A stretch of DNA of 5,780 nt from Betaproteobacteria bacterium. Lineage in GTDB: Bacteria; Pseudomonadota; Gammaproteobacteria; Burkholderiales; CANMPU01. The position numbers and the translations under genes were made by a program. Below the pieces are notes generated by a model, which was given only the letters and a program-made list of their open reading frames with translations, had not been told where the DNA came from and searched no databases. The stretch spans positions 1-5,780 of the forward strand of contig CANMPU010000077.1 in the NCBI GenBank assembly GCA_947499755.1, given 5' to 3'. This document shows positions 1-5,752 of this stretch, one piece after another; positions within the stretch are counted from its first letter, which is position 1, and every line of letters starts with the position of its first letter.

Positions 1-620
1 TCTGGGTGTTCCGTCGATTTGAGTATATCTTTCACCGTGATCAGACCACACAGTTCATAGCGATCATTGACCACTAACACGCGCTCTAAACGATGGCGAT
101 GCATTAAAGCCTTGGCCTCATCGCGCGACGTGCCTTCTTTGACTGTGACTAGGCGCTCACGCGGCGTCATGATATTTTTTACTGGCTGGTCTAAATTTGA
201 CTCGAAGCGTAGATCACGGTTGGTAACAATACCTACAACCAATTTCCCTTGTACGACAGGAAGACCTGAAATACGGTGGCGACGCGTAAGCGCCAATACG
301 TCACGCACCACCATGTCCGGTGAAATTGTAATAGGATCTTTCACGACACCACTCTCGAAACGCTTCACCTTAGAGACTTCCATCGCTTGCAGGGCGGCCG
401 TCATATTTTTGTGGATGACTCCTAAGCCACCTTCTTGTGCTAGCGCAATCGCCAAGTTAGATTCCGTGACGGTATCCATTGCCGCAGATACTAACGGTAT
501 GTTTAGTTGGATAGAGCGCGTAAGCTGAGTGCGGAGCGCGACATCGCGTGGCAGGACGTTGGAGTGGGCGGGGACAAGAGAAACATCATCAAAAGTAAGC
601 GCCTTTTGAACCAATTGCAT
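1..620 (-). CDS. guaB: IMP dehydrogenase, N-terminal part (runs off left edge)
   Basis: Inosine-5'-monophosphate dehydrogenase oxidises IMP to XMP with NAD+, the first committed step of GMP synthesis in the cytosol. The minus strand reads without a stop from the ATG at 620 to the window edge, giving 206 residues of a family usually about 488 long. Residues 7-19 ([13 protein letters not shown]) and 40-72 ([14 protein letters not shown] and [17 protein letters not shown]) are hallmark IMPDH barrel segments. Two CBS domains follow at about 95-145 and 154-206, with '[10 protein letters not shown]' between them; together they form the Bateman module that binds adenine and guanine nucleotides in this family. 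The catalytic Cys loop lies beyond the window. The start is supported by an AGGGGA Shine-Dalgarno 4 bases upstream and by the family N-terminus. guaA often follows guaB but cannot be seen here. Identification is near certain. Confidence 0.97.
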   Translation of the reverse strand, partial: MQLVQKALTFDDVSLVPAHSNVLPRDVALRTQLTRSIQLNIPLVSAAMDTVTESNLAIALAQEGGLGVIHKNMTAALQAMEVSKVKRFESGVVKDPITISPDMVVRDVLALTRRHRISGLPVVQGKLVVGIVTNRDLRFESNLDQPVKNIMTPRERLVTVKEGTSRDEAKALMHRHRLERVLVVNDRYELCGLITVKDILKSTEHP

Positions 621-644
621 AATTTCCCCTTGCGCAAAGGACCT

Positions 645-673
645 ATTATACGGCGATGTCTTTGTAGCGTAAA
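645..673 (-). promoter_or_regulatory. guaB promoter (-35 TTTACG, -10 TATAAT)
   Basis: On the minus strand a perfect TATAAT (645-650) lies 17 bp from TTTACG (668-673, 4 of 6 consensus bases). The predicted transcript starts near 638, leaving a leader of about 18 bases that contains the guaB Shine-Dalgarno. I did not see a clear PurR-type or other operator palindrome. Confidence 0.65.
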
Positions 674-698
674 TAATCCCAGGTAATTAGTTTTGACA

Positions 699-727
699 TT
701 GACGGCAGGTGAATAAACAGTTATTTT
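699..727 (+). promoter_or_regulatory. Candidate promoter for the DUF4124 gene
   Basis: TTGACG (699-704) and TATTTT (722-727) are 17 bp apart on the plus strand, and an overlapping TTGACA lies at 693-698. Transcription would start near 734, about 25 bases before the ATG at 759. The -10 matches only 4 of 6 consensus bases. The site is back to back with the guaB promoter, with no overlap. Confidence 0.4.
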
Positions 728-758
728 CCAAATCGTTCAATTTTTATAGGAAAGCGCT

Positions 759-1202
759 ATGTCACGTTTTATTGCCTTTCTCATTTTCTTCGCCTGCGCC
801 ACAACCTGTCTGGGCGAAATTCACCACTGGGTAGATGCGGAAGGAAAGGTTCACTACACAGATCAACCCCCACCTGCTACGGCTAAAGAAGAGAAAAAAA
901 CAATAACCCCCGCGCGCACCAACGCACCGGCGGCATCATAGACAAAAAGCGTAGACAAACAGGATTTGGAATTTCGTCAGCGTCACGCCAAAGCGGACGA
1001 AGAGCGCGTTAAGCAGGAGAAAGCCGCCACCGATGAAAAAGAGCGCAAAGAAAATTGTGAACGCGCAAAAGGACGGTTGGCTAGCCTAAAAGCGGGAGGT
1101 CCGACTGTTAGGTATAACGATAAGGGCGAACGGGTCTACTTAAGCGATAGCGAAATTAAACAAGAAATAGTAACTGCACAAAAAACAGTAGACGGCTGGT
1201 GC
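759..1202 (+). pseudogene. DUF4124-domain periplasmic protein, interrupted by an in-frame TAG
   Basis: The ATG at 759 follows a good Shine-Dalgarno (AGGAAAG, 748-754). Residues 1-19 form a signal peptide: basic start, hydrophobic FIAFLIFFACATT core, likely cleavage before Glu20. Residues 20-37 (EIHHWVDAEGKVHYTDQP) are the DUF4124 core; its function is unknown. TAG at 939-941 ends translation after 60 residues in a Lys/Pro/Ala linker. The same frame then continues with what looks like the rest of the protein: a charged, probably coiled helix (K-S-V-D-K-Q-D-L-E-F-R-Q-R onward), then NCERAKGRLASLKAGG, GERVYLSDSEIKQEI and a closing GWC at 1194-1202. As I recall the family, proteins of about 150-170 residues usually end near that Trp-Cys. 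No stop follows there; the frame stays open to 1448, antisense to rnfH. A plausible restart (TTG at 966) has AGGA only one base away and no other support. Only the 60-residue N-terminal piece is likely made. Confidence 0.7.
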
Positions 1203-1209
1203 AATCCGC

Positions 1210-1229
1210 AAAAAACGGGGAATTACCCG
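1210..1229 (-). terminator. Candidate rho-independent terminator of ratA-rnfH
   Basis: On the minus strand, 8 bases after the rnfH stop, CGGG (1229-1226) pairs with CCCG (1219-1216) around a 6-base loop, and six T follow at once (A-run 1210-1215 on plus). The stem is short (4 GC pairs), but the T-tract is well placed. It overlaps the degraded end of the opposing DUF4124 gene. Confidence 0.45.
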
Positions 1230-1236
1230 ACTCCCA

Positions 1237-1560
1237 TTATTTCGCGCGTCTTTGCGCTTTCACTTTTTTCTGCCTCGATTCTTTCGCATCAGAAATCAAC
1301 GTTCGATACACCTCAATGCGATCGTTTGATTTTAATAGGTAGGTTGCGTCGACAACTTTGCCGAATATCCCCAGTTGCTTATTCTCTAGCTTTGTCGTCA
1401 GACCTTCAAACGGTGGGGATAAATACTGCAACGCTTCACCTAACGTAGATCCGGCAGGAACTTGCATCGTCATTTGTTTCGTCTCATGCGACAAGGCCGA
1501 TACCAGCGTCACCGTGATGTCTGCATCCAGATTCTCTTGTGTTTTCCCTGCGTGCACCAT
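1237..1560 (-). CDS. rnfH: RnfH-family (UPF0125) ubiquitin-fold protein
   Basis: This 107-residue protein belongs to the RnfH family, a small beta-grasp fold also called PasI in some toxin-antitoxin literature. Its biochemical role is not settled. The signature is residues DITVTLVSALSHET near the N-terminus, then GSTLGEALQYL, then the strongly conserved run LGIFGKVVDATYLLKSNDRIEVYRTLISDAKESRQKK. The tail is very basic (KKVKAQRRAK). I chose the ATG at 1560; a TTG two codons earlier (1566) is possible, and neither start has a clear Shine-Dalgarno. It begins 18 bases after the ratA stop, so the two are probably co-transcribed and rnfH may depend on translational coupling. The ratA-rnfH pairing is common in Proteobacteria. 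Its 3' half lies under the read-through frame of the opposing DUF4124 pseudogene. Confidence 0.9.
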   Translation of the reverse strand: MVHAGKTQENLDADITVTLVSALSHETKQMTMQVPAGSTLGEALQYLSPPFEGLTTKLENKQLGIFGKVVDATYLLKSNDRIEVYRTLISDAKESRQKKVKAQRRAK

Positions 1561-1578
1561 GCTCAATAGTAAGCCACA

Positions 1579-2010
1579 TTAGACCAATATGTCTTCCGCG
1601 CGTTTGATAAACGCATCGACAAAGGAATTTGCCACGTAGTGGAAAACTGGCCCGAATAATCGCTCCAGCAATCGGTTGGAAAATTCATAATGGAGCTCCA
1701 ATTGTACTTTGCACCCATGATCTCCTATCTGTATAAACTGCCAATGTCCGTCTAGATGCTTGAACGGGCCCTGCACTAACTTTATCGTAATACTCGATGG
1801 CTCACGTTTCACATTTTCCGTTGTGATGCTTTGCCGAACGTGATGATAATTAATCTTAATGGTTGCACGGGTAATATTCTCATCCCGAAACACGACCCCT
1901 GTTTCATGACACCAAGGTAGGAATTCTGGATATTTTTCCACATTGTCCACGAGCGCAAACATTTGACTGGCCGTAAAATTAACCAATGCAGATTTATGTA
2001 TTTTTGCCAT
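1579..2010 (-). CDS. ratA: RatA-type START/polyketide-cyclase-like protein (ubiquinone-binding family)
   Basis: This 143-residue protein matches the RatA/YfjG family, a cytosolic helix-grip (START-like) fold related to the coenzyme Q-binding COQ10 proteins. In E. coli, RatA has been reported to block 70S ribosome association; elsewhere the family is linked to quinone binding, so the role here is open. Visible landmarks are MAKIHKSALVNFTASQMFALVDNVEKYPEFLPWC at 1-34, LVQGPFKHLDGHWQF in the middle (family pattern GPFKxLxGxW), and the C-terminal helix LFGPVFHYVANSFVDAFIKRAEDI. I chose the ATG at 2010, not 2028, because MAKIxKSALV matches the usual N-terminus; the Shine-Dalgarno is weak. The gene diverges from smpB across 75 bp and leads rnfH, a conserved arrangement. 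Confidence 0.92.
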   Translation of the reverse strand: MAKIHKSALVNFTASQMFALVDNVEKYPEFLPWCHETGVVFRDENITRATIKINYHHVRQSITTENVKREPSSITIKLVQGPFKHLDGHWQFIQIGDHGCKVQLELHYEFSNRLLERLFGPVFHYVANSFVDAFIKRAEDILV

Positions 2011-2046
2011 CTTATAACTTAGGCACAAAGGCCACGACAGGTAAGC

Positions 2047-2055
2047 TGTTAGAAT
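2047..2055 (+). promoter_or_regulatory. Candidate extended -10 promoter of smpB
   Basis: TGTTAGAAT has the TG-N extension followed by TAGAAT (5 of 6 consensus bases). No good -35 lies 15-18 bp upstream, as is usual for extended -10 promoters. The start would fall near 2062, about 24 bases before the smpB ATG at 2086. Confidence 0.45.
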
Positions 2056-2079
2056 ACCGCAAACTGTTTATGATCCGAA
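2051..2079 (-). promoter_or_regulatory. Candidate ratA promoter overlapping the smpB -10
   Basis: On the minus strand TATTCT (2051-2056) lies 17 bp from TTCGGA (2074-2079). Both boxes are weak (4 and 3 of 6 matches). The -10 is the complement of the smpB -10 shifted by one base, so the two divergent promoters would share one melted region. Confidence 0.3.
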
Positions 2080-2085
2080 TAATAA

Positions 2086-2532
2086 ATGTCTATCGCACAA
2101 AATAAAAAAGCTTACTACGACTATTTCATTGAAGAGAAATATGAAGCTGGCATTGTACTCGAAGGCTGGGAGGTCAAGGCGATTCGCGCAGGGCGCATTC
2201 AACTGCGGGAAGCCTACGTTGTCATTCGCCATGCCGAACTTTACTTGATCGGCTGCCATATTACCGCACTTGCTACTGCATCGACGCACGTGCAACCAGA
2301 TCCGACACGCACGCGTAAACTTCTGTTACATGCGGACGAAATTCAAAAGCTAATCGGAAAAGCAGAGCGCGCCGGCTACACCTTGGTTCCGATAGACGTA
2401 CATTACACGCGCGGCAAGATTAAACTCGAAATTGGTTTGGCCAAAGGAAAAAAACAACATGACAAGCGCGCCGCGGAGAAGGACAAAGAGTGGGTACGTG
2501 AGCGTCAGAAAATAATGAAATCCAAAACGTAG
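2086..2532 (+). CDS. smpB: SsrA-binding protein SmpB
   Basis: SmpB binds tmRNA (ssrA) and brings it to stalled ribosomes for trans-translation. The 148-residue product is full length and conserved throughout: [27 protein letters not shown] near the N-terminus (OB-fold tmRNA-binding core), [18 protein letters not shown] in the centre, then [24 protein letters not shown] and the basic tail [11 protein letters not shown], which in the family folds in the mRNA channel. The N-terminus ([14 protein letters not shown]) is shorter than in E. coli and typical of betaproteobacteria as I recall them. The ATG at 2086 has no obvious Shine-Dalgarno, and its predicted leader is short. The gene ends in TAG, showing that TAG is a working stop codon in this genome. 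The partner RNA ssrA is not in the window. Confidence 0.97.
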   Translation: MSIAQNKKAYYDYFIEEKYEAGIVLEGWEVKAIRAGRIQLREAYVVIRHAELYLIGCHITALATASTHVQPDPTRTRKLLLHADEIQKLIGKAERAGYTLVPIDVHYTRGKIKLEIGLAKGKKQHDKRAAEKDKEWVRERQKIMKSKT

Positions 2533-2543
2533 GCGACGCGGCA

Positions 2544-2607
2544 TTGCGATCTGACGTGGACATGTTAAGCGATTTCCACGGCCAAGATCGCAAACAGTCG
2601 TTTTATT
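2544..2607 (+). terminator. Hairpin after smpB, possible terminator
   Basis: TTGCGATCT (2544-2552) pairs perfectly with AGATCGCAA (2585-2593). Inside it, CGTGGA (2555-2560) pairs with TCCACG (2575-2580). A T-rich stretch (TTTTATT, 2601-2607) follows, but 7 bases after the stem, so an intrinsic terminator is only moderately supported. The long hairpin could instead be a 3' end stabiliser. Confidence 0.4.
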
Positions 2608-2617
2608 AGAACCACGA

Positions 2618-2646
2618 ACAGGCAACGCGCAGAAAACGCGGCCTGT
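2618..2646 (-). terminator. Hairpin after tRNA-His, possible tRNA operon terminator
   Basis: ACAGGC (2618-2623) and CGCG (2626-2629) pair with CGCG (2637-2640) and GCCTGT (2641-2646). This gives 10 GC-rich pairs with a 2-base bulge and a 7-base loop, starting 24 bases past the tRNA-His CCA. On the minus strand it is followed by TTCGTGGTTCT, not a clean T-tract, so it may act as a pause or processing structure. Confidence 0.4.
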
Positions 2647-2669
2647 CCGCCAGCGATGACCAAACTTGT

Positions 2670-2745
2670 TGGGGTGGCCAATGGGACTCGAACCCACGAC
2701 AACCGGAATCACAATCCGGGACTCTACCAGCTGAGCTATGGCCAC
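2670..2745 (-). tRNA. tRNA-His (GUG)
   Basis: The minus strand folds as a complete cloverleaf. Acceptor GTGGCCA pairs with TGGCCAC, the D arm contains AGCTCAGCTGGTAGAG, and the anticodon stem CCGGA/TCCGG encloses loop TTGTGAT (anticodon GTG, plus positions 2710-2712). The T loop is GTTCGAGTC. The discriminator is C73 and CCA is encoded (2672-2670). A G precedes position 1 (2746) and can serve as the G-1 characteristic of histidine tRNAs. It is the last gene of the three-tRNA operon, 42 bases after tRNA-Arg. Confidence 0.97.
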
Positions 2746-2787
2746 CATCGAAAACGAGCAAACACGACGCTGAATCAACATAGTGTT

Positions 2788-2864
2788 TGGCGTGCCCGGC
2801 AGGACTCGAACCTGCGACCCCCAGCTTAGAAGGCTGGTGCTCTATCCGGTTGAGCTACGGGCAC
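2788..2864 (-). tRNA. tRNA-Arg (UCU)
   Basis: Acceptor GTGCCCG pairs with CGGGCAC, with discriminator G73 and an encoded CCA (2790-2788). The anticodon stem CCAGC/GCTGG encloses loop CTTCTAA, giving anticodon TCT (plus positions 2828-2830), which reads AGA and probably AGG. The T arm is GCAGG-TTCGAGT-CCTGC. It lies 24 bases after tRNA-Pro and is the middle gene of the operon. Confidence 0.97.
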
Positions 2865-2888
2865 TCTACTCGAACCGGGTCAAATCGT

Positions 2889-2965
2889 TGGTCGGGGTGG
2901 AGAGATTTGAACTCCCGACATCCTGGTCCCAAACCAGGCGCGCTACCAGGCTACGCTACACCCCG
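2889..2965 (-). tRNA. tRNA-Pro (UGG)
   Basis: Acceptor CGGGGTG pairs with CACCCCG, with discriminator A73 and an encoded CCA (2891-2889). The anticodon stem CCTGG/CCAGG encloses loop TTTGGGA, giving anticodon TGG (plus positions 2929-2931). The T arm carries GTTCAAATC. It is the promoter-proximal gene of the operon; its first base lies only 11 bases past the predicted -10 box. Confidence 0.97.
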
Positions 2966-2976
2966 GAAAGGGGGGT

Positions 2977-3006
2977 AATATACTCTCTATAGTGAGCCAA
3001 CGTCAA
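2977..3006 (-). promoter_or_regulatory. tRNA operon promoter with C-rich discriminator
   Basis: On the minus strand TTGACG (3001-3006) and TATATT (2977-2982) are 18 bp apart, each matching 5 of 6 consensus bases. The bases after the -10 read ACCCCCC, a GC-rich discriminator of the kind found at stable-RNA promoters inhibited by ppGpp and DksA. Transcription would start about 4 bases before the mature 5' end of tRNA-Pro. Confidence 0.7.
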
Positions 3007-3059
3007 TTTCACCGCTGCGACAGAGCGTCCGGTCGGGGGATTTTGCTCTTTTGTTGCGG

Positions 3060-3065
3060 TATAAT
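3060..3065 (+). promoter_or_regulatory. dksA -10 box (TATAAT)
   Basis: A perfect TATAAT lies 43 bases before the dksA ATG and predicts a start near 3072. No recognisable -35 lies 15-19 bp upstream (the region reads GGGGGATTTT), and there is no TG-N extension, so an activator or another upstream element may be needed. Confidence 0.5.
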
Positions 3066-3108
3066 GCAAATCCTGCTATAAAGGTCGATTTTTTAGGAAG
3101 AGTGCCGT

Positions 3109-3522
3109 ATGCCCACAGAAACACGGAAGTCATATTCGCCAAAAAAGAGCGAGGCATACATGAATGCGAAACAACGTGCGCATTTCCGTAAAATATTAGA
3201 GGCTCAGAAGTCAGAACTAAGTAAAGACATAGACCGCACAGTTCATACGATGCAGGACGAAGCGACTGTTTTTGCCGATCCAAACGATCGCGCAAGCCAG
3301 GAGTCAGATATCGCGCTTGAGCTTAGAAATCGAGACCGCGAGAGAAAACTAATCAAGAAAATTGACGAAACGATTTCAGAAATCGACGCGGGCGAATATG
3401 GCTACTGCGAGAATTGCGGCGTTGAAATTGGCCTGAAACGATTAGAAGCACGCCCAACAGCAACGCTGTGTTTCGATTGTAAGACCTTAGACGAACTTAG
3501 AGAGAAGCAGCTGGCGAAGTAA
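3109..3522 (+). CDS. dksA: RNA polymerase-binding transcription factor DksA
   Basis: DksA enters the secondary channel of RNA polymerase and, with ppGpp, represses stable-RNA promoters and activates amino-acid biosynthesis promoters. The 137-residue protein has the coiled-coil arms (about 20-55 and 66-95), with tip residues D57 and D60 in FADPNDRASQE corresponding to E. coli D71 and D74. The ELRNRDRERKLIKKI segment follows. The zinc finger is intact, with C100/C103 (YCENCG) and C121/C124 (LCFDCK), so this is the four-Cys zinc-binding type. It is 14 residues shorter than E. coli DksA at the N-terminus. The ATG at 3109 is supported by the strong AGGAAGAG (3095-3102). The ATG at codon 18 (YMNAKQRAHFRKIL) matches the conserved region but would cut the usual N-terminus. 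It diverges from the tRNA operon and converges on pnp. Confidence 0.97.
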   Translation: MPTETRKSYSPKKSEAYMNAKQRAHFRKILEAQKSELSKDIDRTVHTMQDEATVFADPNDRASQESDIALELRNRDRERKLIKKIDETISEIDAGEYGYCENCGVEIGLKRLEARPTATLCFDCKTLDELREKQLAK

Positions 3523-3524
3523 GC

Positions 3525-3542
3525 TACGGCATTTCTGCCGTA
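3525..3542. terminator. Hairpin in the dksA/pnp convergent gap, possible bidirectional terminator
   Basis: TACGGCA (3525-3531) and TGCCGTA (3536-3542) form a perfect 7-bp stem with a 4-base loop, starting 2 bases after the dksA stop. In the pnp transcript the loop is GAAA, a stable GNRA tetraloop. No T-tract follows on either strand, so termination may be Rho-dependent, with the stem protecting the 3' ends. The whole convergent gap is only 32 bp. Confidence 0.45.
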
Positions 3543-3554
3543 ACGTCGCCGACC

Positions 3555-5648
3555 TCAATGCATTTCTGCGGTTACCGCCTTCATACTTAGACGCAGCCTG
3601 CCCTTATCATCCGCCTCTAGTACCTTGACGCGAACTGATTGCCCTTCTTTTAGGTGCTCAGCGACACTATTTACGCGTTCATTAGCAATTTGCGAAATAT
3701 GAAGTAGTCCATCCTTTCCTGGCAGCACGCTGACTATTGCACCAAAATCGAGAAGCTTCAATACGATGCCCTCGTAAATTTTTCCAACCTCAACCTCTGC
3801 GGTGATATCTTCAATCCGTTTCTTTGCTAGATCACCGCCTTCAGATGAAATACATGCGATGGTGACGGTGCCGTCTTCAGCAATATCTATAGTCGTTCCG
3901 GTTTCTTCGGTCAGTGCGCGAATGACCGCACCGCCCTTTCCTATCACGTCACGAATTTTGTCTTGCTTAATCTTTAAGACAATAATGCGCGGCGCAAAGG
4001 CGGAAATCTCCGTCCGAGGTACGGGTAACGCGTCTTTCATGATGTTGAGTATGTGTAGCCGCGCTTCCGATGCCTGATGGAGCGCAACGTGCATGATCTC
4101 CTTCGTGATGCCGTTAATCTTTATATCCATCTGTAGCGCGGTGATACCCTTATCCGTACCGGCAACCTTAAAGTCCATGTCGCCAAGATGATCCTCATCA
4201 CCCAGGATATCTGTTAATACCGCGAAGCGCTTACCGTCCTTGATTAACCCCATAGCAATACCTGCCACATGGGCTTTAAGCGGCACTCCAGCATCCATGA
4301 GCGCGAGACAGCCGCCACATACGGAGGCCATTGAACTGGAGCCGTTAGATTCTGTAATTTCTGATACCAGCCTCAGTGAATAACCAAACTCCTCCGGGGT
4401 TGGCAGTACCGCGAGCAATGCGCGCTTCGCCAAGCGTCCATGGCCAATTTCGCGCCGCTTTGGTGTGCCGACGCGCCCGGTTTCCCCGGTCGCATAAGGT
4501 GGCATGTTGTAATGCAACATGAATCGATCGGAATATTCGCCTTGAAGCGCGTCTATCGTTTGTTCATCACGCGCTGTACCCAGTGTTGCCACAACTAGCG
4601 CCTGAGTTTCACCTCGGGTAAATAAGACGGAGCCATGAGCACGAGGGAGCACATTCGAGCGAATGGTAATTGGTCTGACGGTGCGGGTATCGCGTCCATC
4701 AATACGTGGCTCGCCATTGAGGATTTGACTGCGTACGATACTCGCTTCCAGCGCCGCAAACTCCGCTTTAATCGAATTGATTGTGTCGGTATCGCTAGAG
4801 TCTCCAATTAAGGCGTCACACACGCGGCTGCGTATCGCTTCTACACGCTCTGAGCGCGCTTGCTTTTGCCGTATCGTATATGCTTGATTCAGGTCTGTAT
4901 CAGCAAGTTCCTTAATTTTCGCTACGATCGCCATGTCCTTTTCAGGCGGCGCCCAATCCCACAATGGTCGTGCAACTTCGTCGACGAGTTCGTTAATCGC
5001 GTTGATCACTACTTGCATTTGCTCGTGTCCGTAAACAACCGCTCCCAGCATTACATCTTCGGAAAGCTCATGTGCTTCGGATTCAACCATTAGGACTGCT
5101 TGTTGCGTACCAGCGACGACTAGATTCAGTTGGGATGTCGTCAGTTCTGTCAAACTCGGATTTAATACATATTGACCATCCACATAACCAACCCGTGCCG
5201 CACCTACCGGTCCATTAAAGGGTATTCCTGAAATTGACATTGCCGCCGATGCCCCAATAATCGCCGGGATATCTGAATCAACTTCGTTATTAGACGACAT
5301 TACCGTGGCAACAATTTGCACTTCATTGTAAAAATCATCTGGAAATAAGGGACGCAGAGGTCTGTCGATTAAACGCGACGTAAGAATTTCTTTCTCAGAC
5401 GGGCGACCTTCGCGTTTAAAGAAACCGCCAGGGATTTTTCCTGCAGCATACGTGCGTTCCTGATAATCCACCGTTAGTGGAAAAAAGTCCTGGCCAGGTT
5501 TTACGTCTTTTTTTCCGACGACAGTGACTAATACTACAGTGTCATCTAAGGACACCATGATTGCGCCGTGTGCTTGACGGGCGATTTCGCCAGTCTCTAG
5601 AATAAGCTGATGTCGGCCGTAACTTAGAACTTTTTTTATGTGTTTCAA
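3555..5648 (-). CDS. pnp: Polynucleotide phosphorylase (PNPase)
   Basis: PNPase is a trimeric 3'-5' phosphorolytic exoribonuclease of the RNA degradosome. The 697-residue product has the full order: RNase PH domain 1 (about 12-145), helical domain (about 148-230), catalytic RNase PH domain 2 (about 318-460 and onward), KH (about 555-610, GKGG at 570-573) and S1 (about 622-690). Active-site residues are present and share E. coli numbering: R398/R399 ([11 protein letters not shown]), S437-S439 ([12 protein letters not shown]) and D486/D492/K494 ([12 protein letters not shown]). The protein stops just after S1, without the C-terminal tail of the 711-residue E. coli enzyme. The start codon is TTG at 5648: an in-frame TAA lies 5 codons upstream, the next ATG (codon 31) would delete conserved sequence, and AAGGAA sits about 8 bases upstream. 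It follows rpsO, as in many bacteria, and probably shares its transcript. Confidence 0.98.
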   Translation of the reverse strand: MKHIKKVLSYGRHQLILETGEIARQAHGAIMVSLDDTVVLVTVVGKKDVKPGQDFFPLTVDYQERTYAAGKIPGGFFKREGRPSEKEILTSRLIDRPLRPLFPDDFYNEVQIVATVMSSNNEVDSDIPAIIGASAAMSISGIPFNGPVGAARVGYVDGQYVLNPSLTELTTSQLNLVVAGTQQAVLMVESEAHELSEDVMLGAVVYGHEQMQVVINAINELVDEVARPLWDWAPPEKDMAIVAKIKELADTDLNQAYTIRQKQARSERVEAIRSRVCDALIGDSSDTDTINSIKAEFAALEASIVRSQILNGEPRIDGRDTRTVRPITIRSNVLPRAHGSVLFTRGETQALVVATLGTARDEQTIDALQGEYSDRFMLHYNMPPYATGETGRVGTPKRREIGHGRLAKRALLAVLPTPEEFGYSLRLVSEITESNGSSSMASVCGGCLALMDAGVPLKAHVAGIAMGLIKDGKRFAVLTDILGDEDHLGDMDFKVAGTDKGITALQMDIKINGITKEIMHVALHQASEARLHILNIMKDALPVPRTEISAFAPRIIVLKIKQDKIRDVIGKGGAVIRALTEETGTTIDIAEDGTVTIACISSEGGDLAKKRIEDITAEVEVGKIYEGIVLKLLDFGAIVSVLPGKDGLLHISQIANERVNSVAEHLKEGQSVRVKVLEADDKGRLRLSMKAVTAEMH

Positions 5649-5668
5649 AGTAATTTTCCTTTACTCAT
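5645..5668 (-). other. Seven-codon upstream reading frame overlapping the pnp TTG start
   Basis: An ATG at 5668 opens a frame reading MSKGKLL and ending in TGA at 5647-5645, so its stop overlaps the pnp start in a TTGA junction. It spans the pnp Shine-Dalgarno. Its own ribosome binding site is poor (no purine-rich stretch in the 10 bases before the ATG), so translation is uncertain. Confidence 0.3.
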
Positions 5669-5684
5669 GCCAAGGTTTTGTGGG

Positions 5685-5728
5685 ATCACGCGATCGAGAT
5701 AGCGGCTATTCCGTCAAAAAATCGCGAT
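5685..5728 (-). promoter_or_regulatory. Candidate pnp leader hairpin in the rpsO-pnp spacer
   Basis: In the transcript, CGCGAT of the upstream arm (within 5721-5728) can pair with ATCGCG of the downstream arm (within 5685-5694), enclosing a smaller ATAG-CCG-CTAT stem-loop. In E. coli a leader stem-loop cut by RNase III lets PNPase repress its own mRNA; this structure has a comparable position but its stem is short. No convincing rpsO terminator is seen in the 104-bp spacer. Confidence 0.3.
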
Positions 5729-5752
5729 GTAAAGCCAAACAAACTGCAGCAA

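Noticed and set aside
67..528. Plus-strand 153-codon frame
   Set aside because: It is antisense to guaB, whose protein matches the family throughout the stretch.
939..941. TAG as a reassigned or selenocysteine/pyrrolysine-type sense codon
   Set aside because: smpB uses TAG as its stop at 2530-2532, no recoding structure was apparent next to 939-941, and a DUF4124 protein gives no reason to need a special residue.
966..1448. Separate gene starting at TTG 966
   Set aside because: The start has a Shine-Dalgarno only one base away, and the product lacks its own N-terminal domain while matching the C-terminal part of the interrupted DUF4124 protein. The last 81 codons are antisense to rnfH.
1579..2010. 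ratA-rnfH as a dedicated toxin-antitoxin defence system
   Set aside because: The pair has been discussed as a toxin-antitoxin module, but it is a conserved chromosomal housekeeping pair next to smpB here, with no sign of mobility. I list it by family only.
2350..2781. Minus-strand frame of 143 codons
   Set aside because: It runs across tRNA-His, the hairpin region and the antisense of smpB; its peptide is the reverse of known genes with no family resemblance.
2783..2992. Plus-strand frames encoding GRTRTCDPQLRRLVLYPVEL-type and FELPTSWSQTRRATRL-type proteins
   Set aside because: These are antisense translations of the tRNA-Arg and tRNA-Pro genes. This kind of sequence is a well-known spurious protein in databases; the tRNA cloverleaves fully explain it.
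3802..4077. Plus-strand 91-codon frame, and other small frames within 4595-5093
   Set aside because: They lie inside pnp, which is intact over its full length, and show no recognisable protein features.
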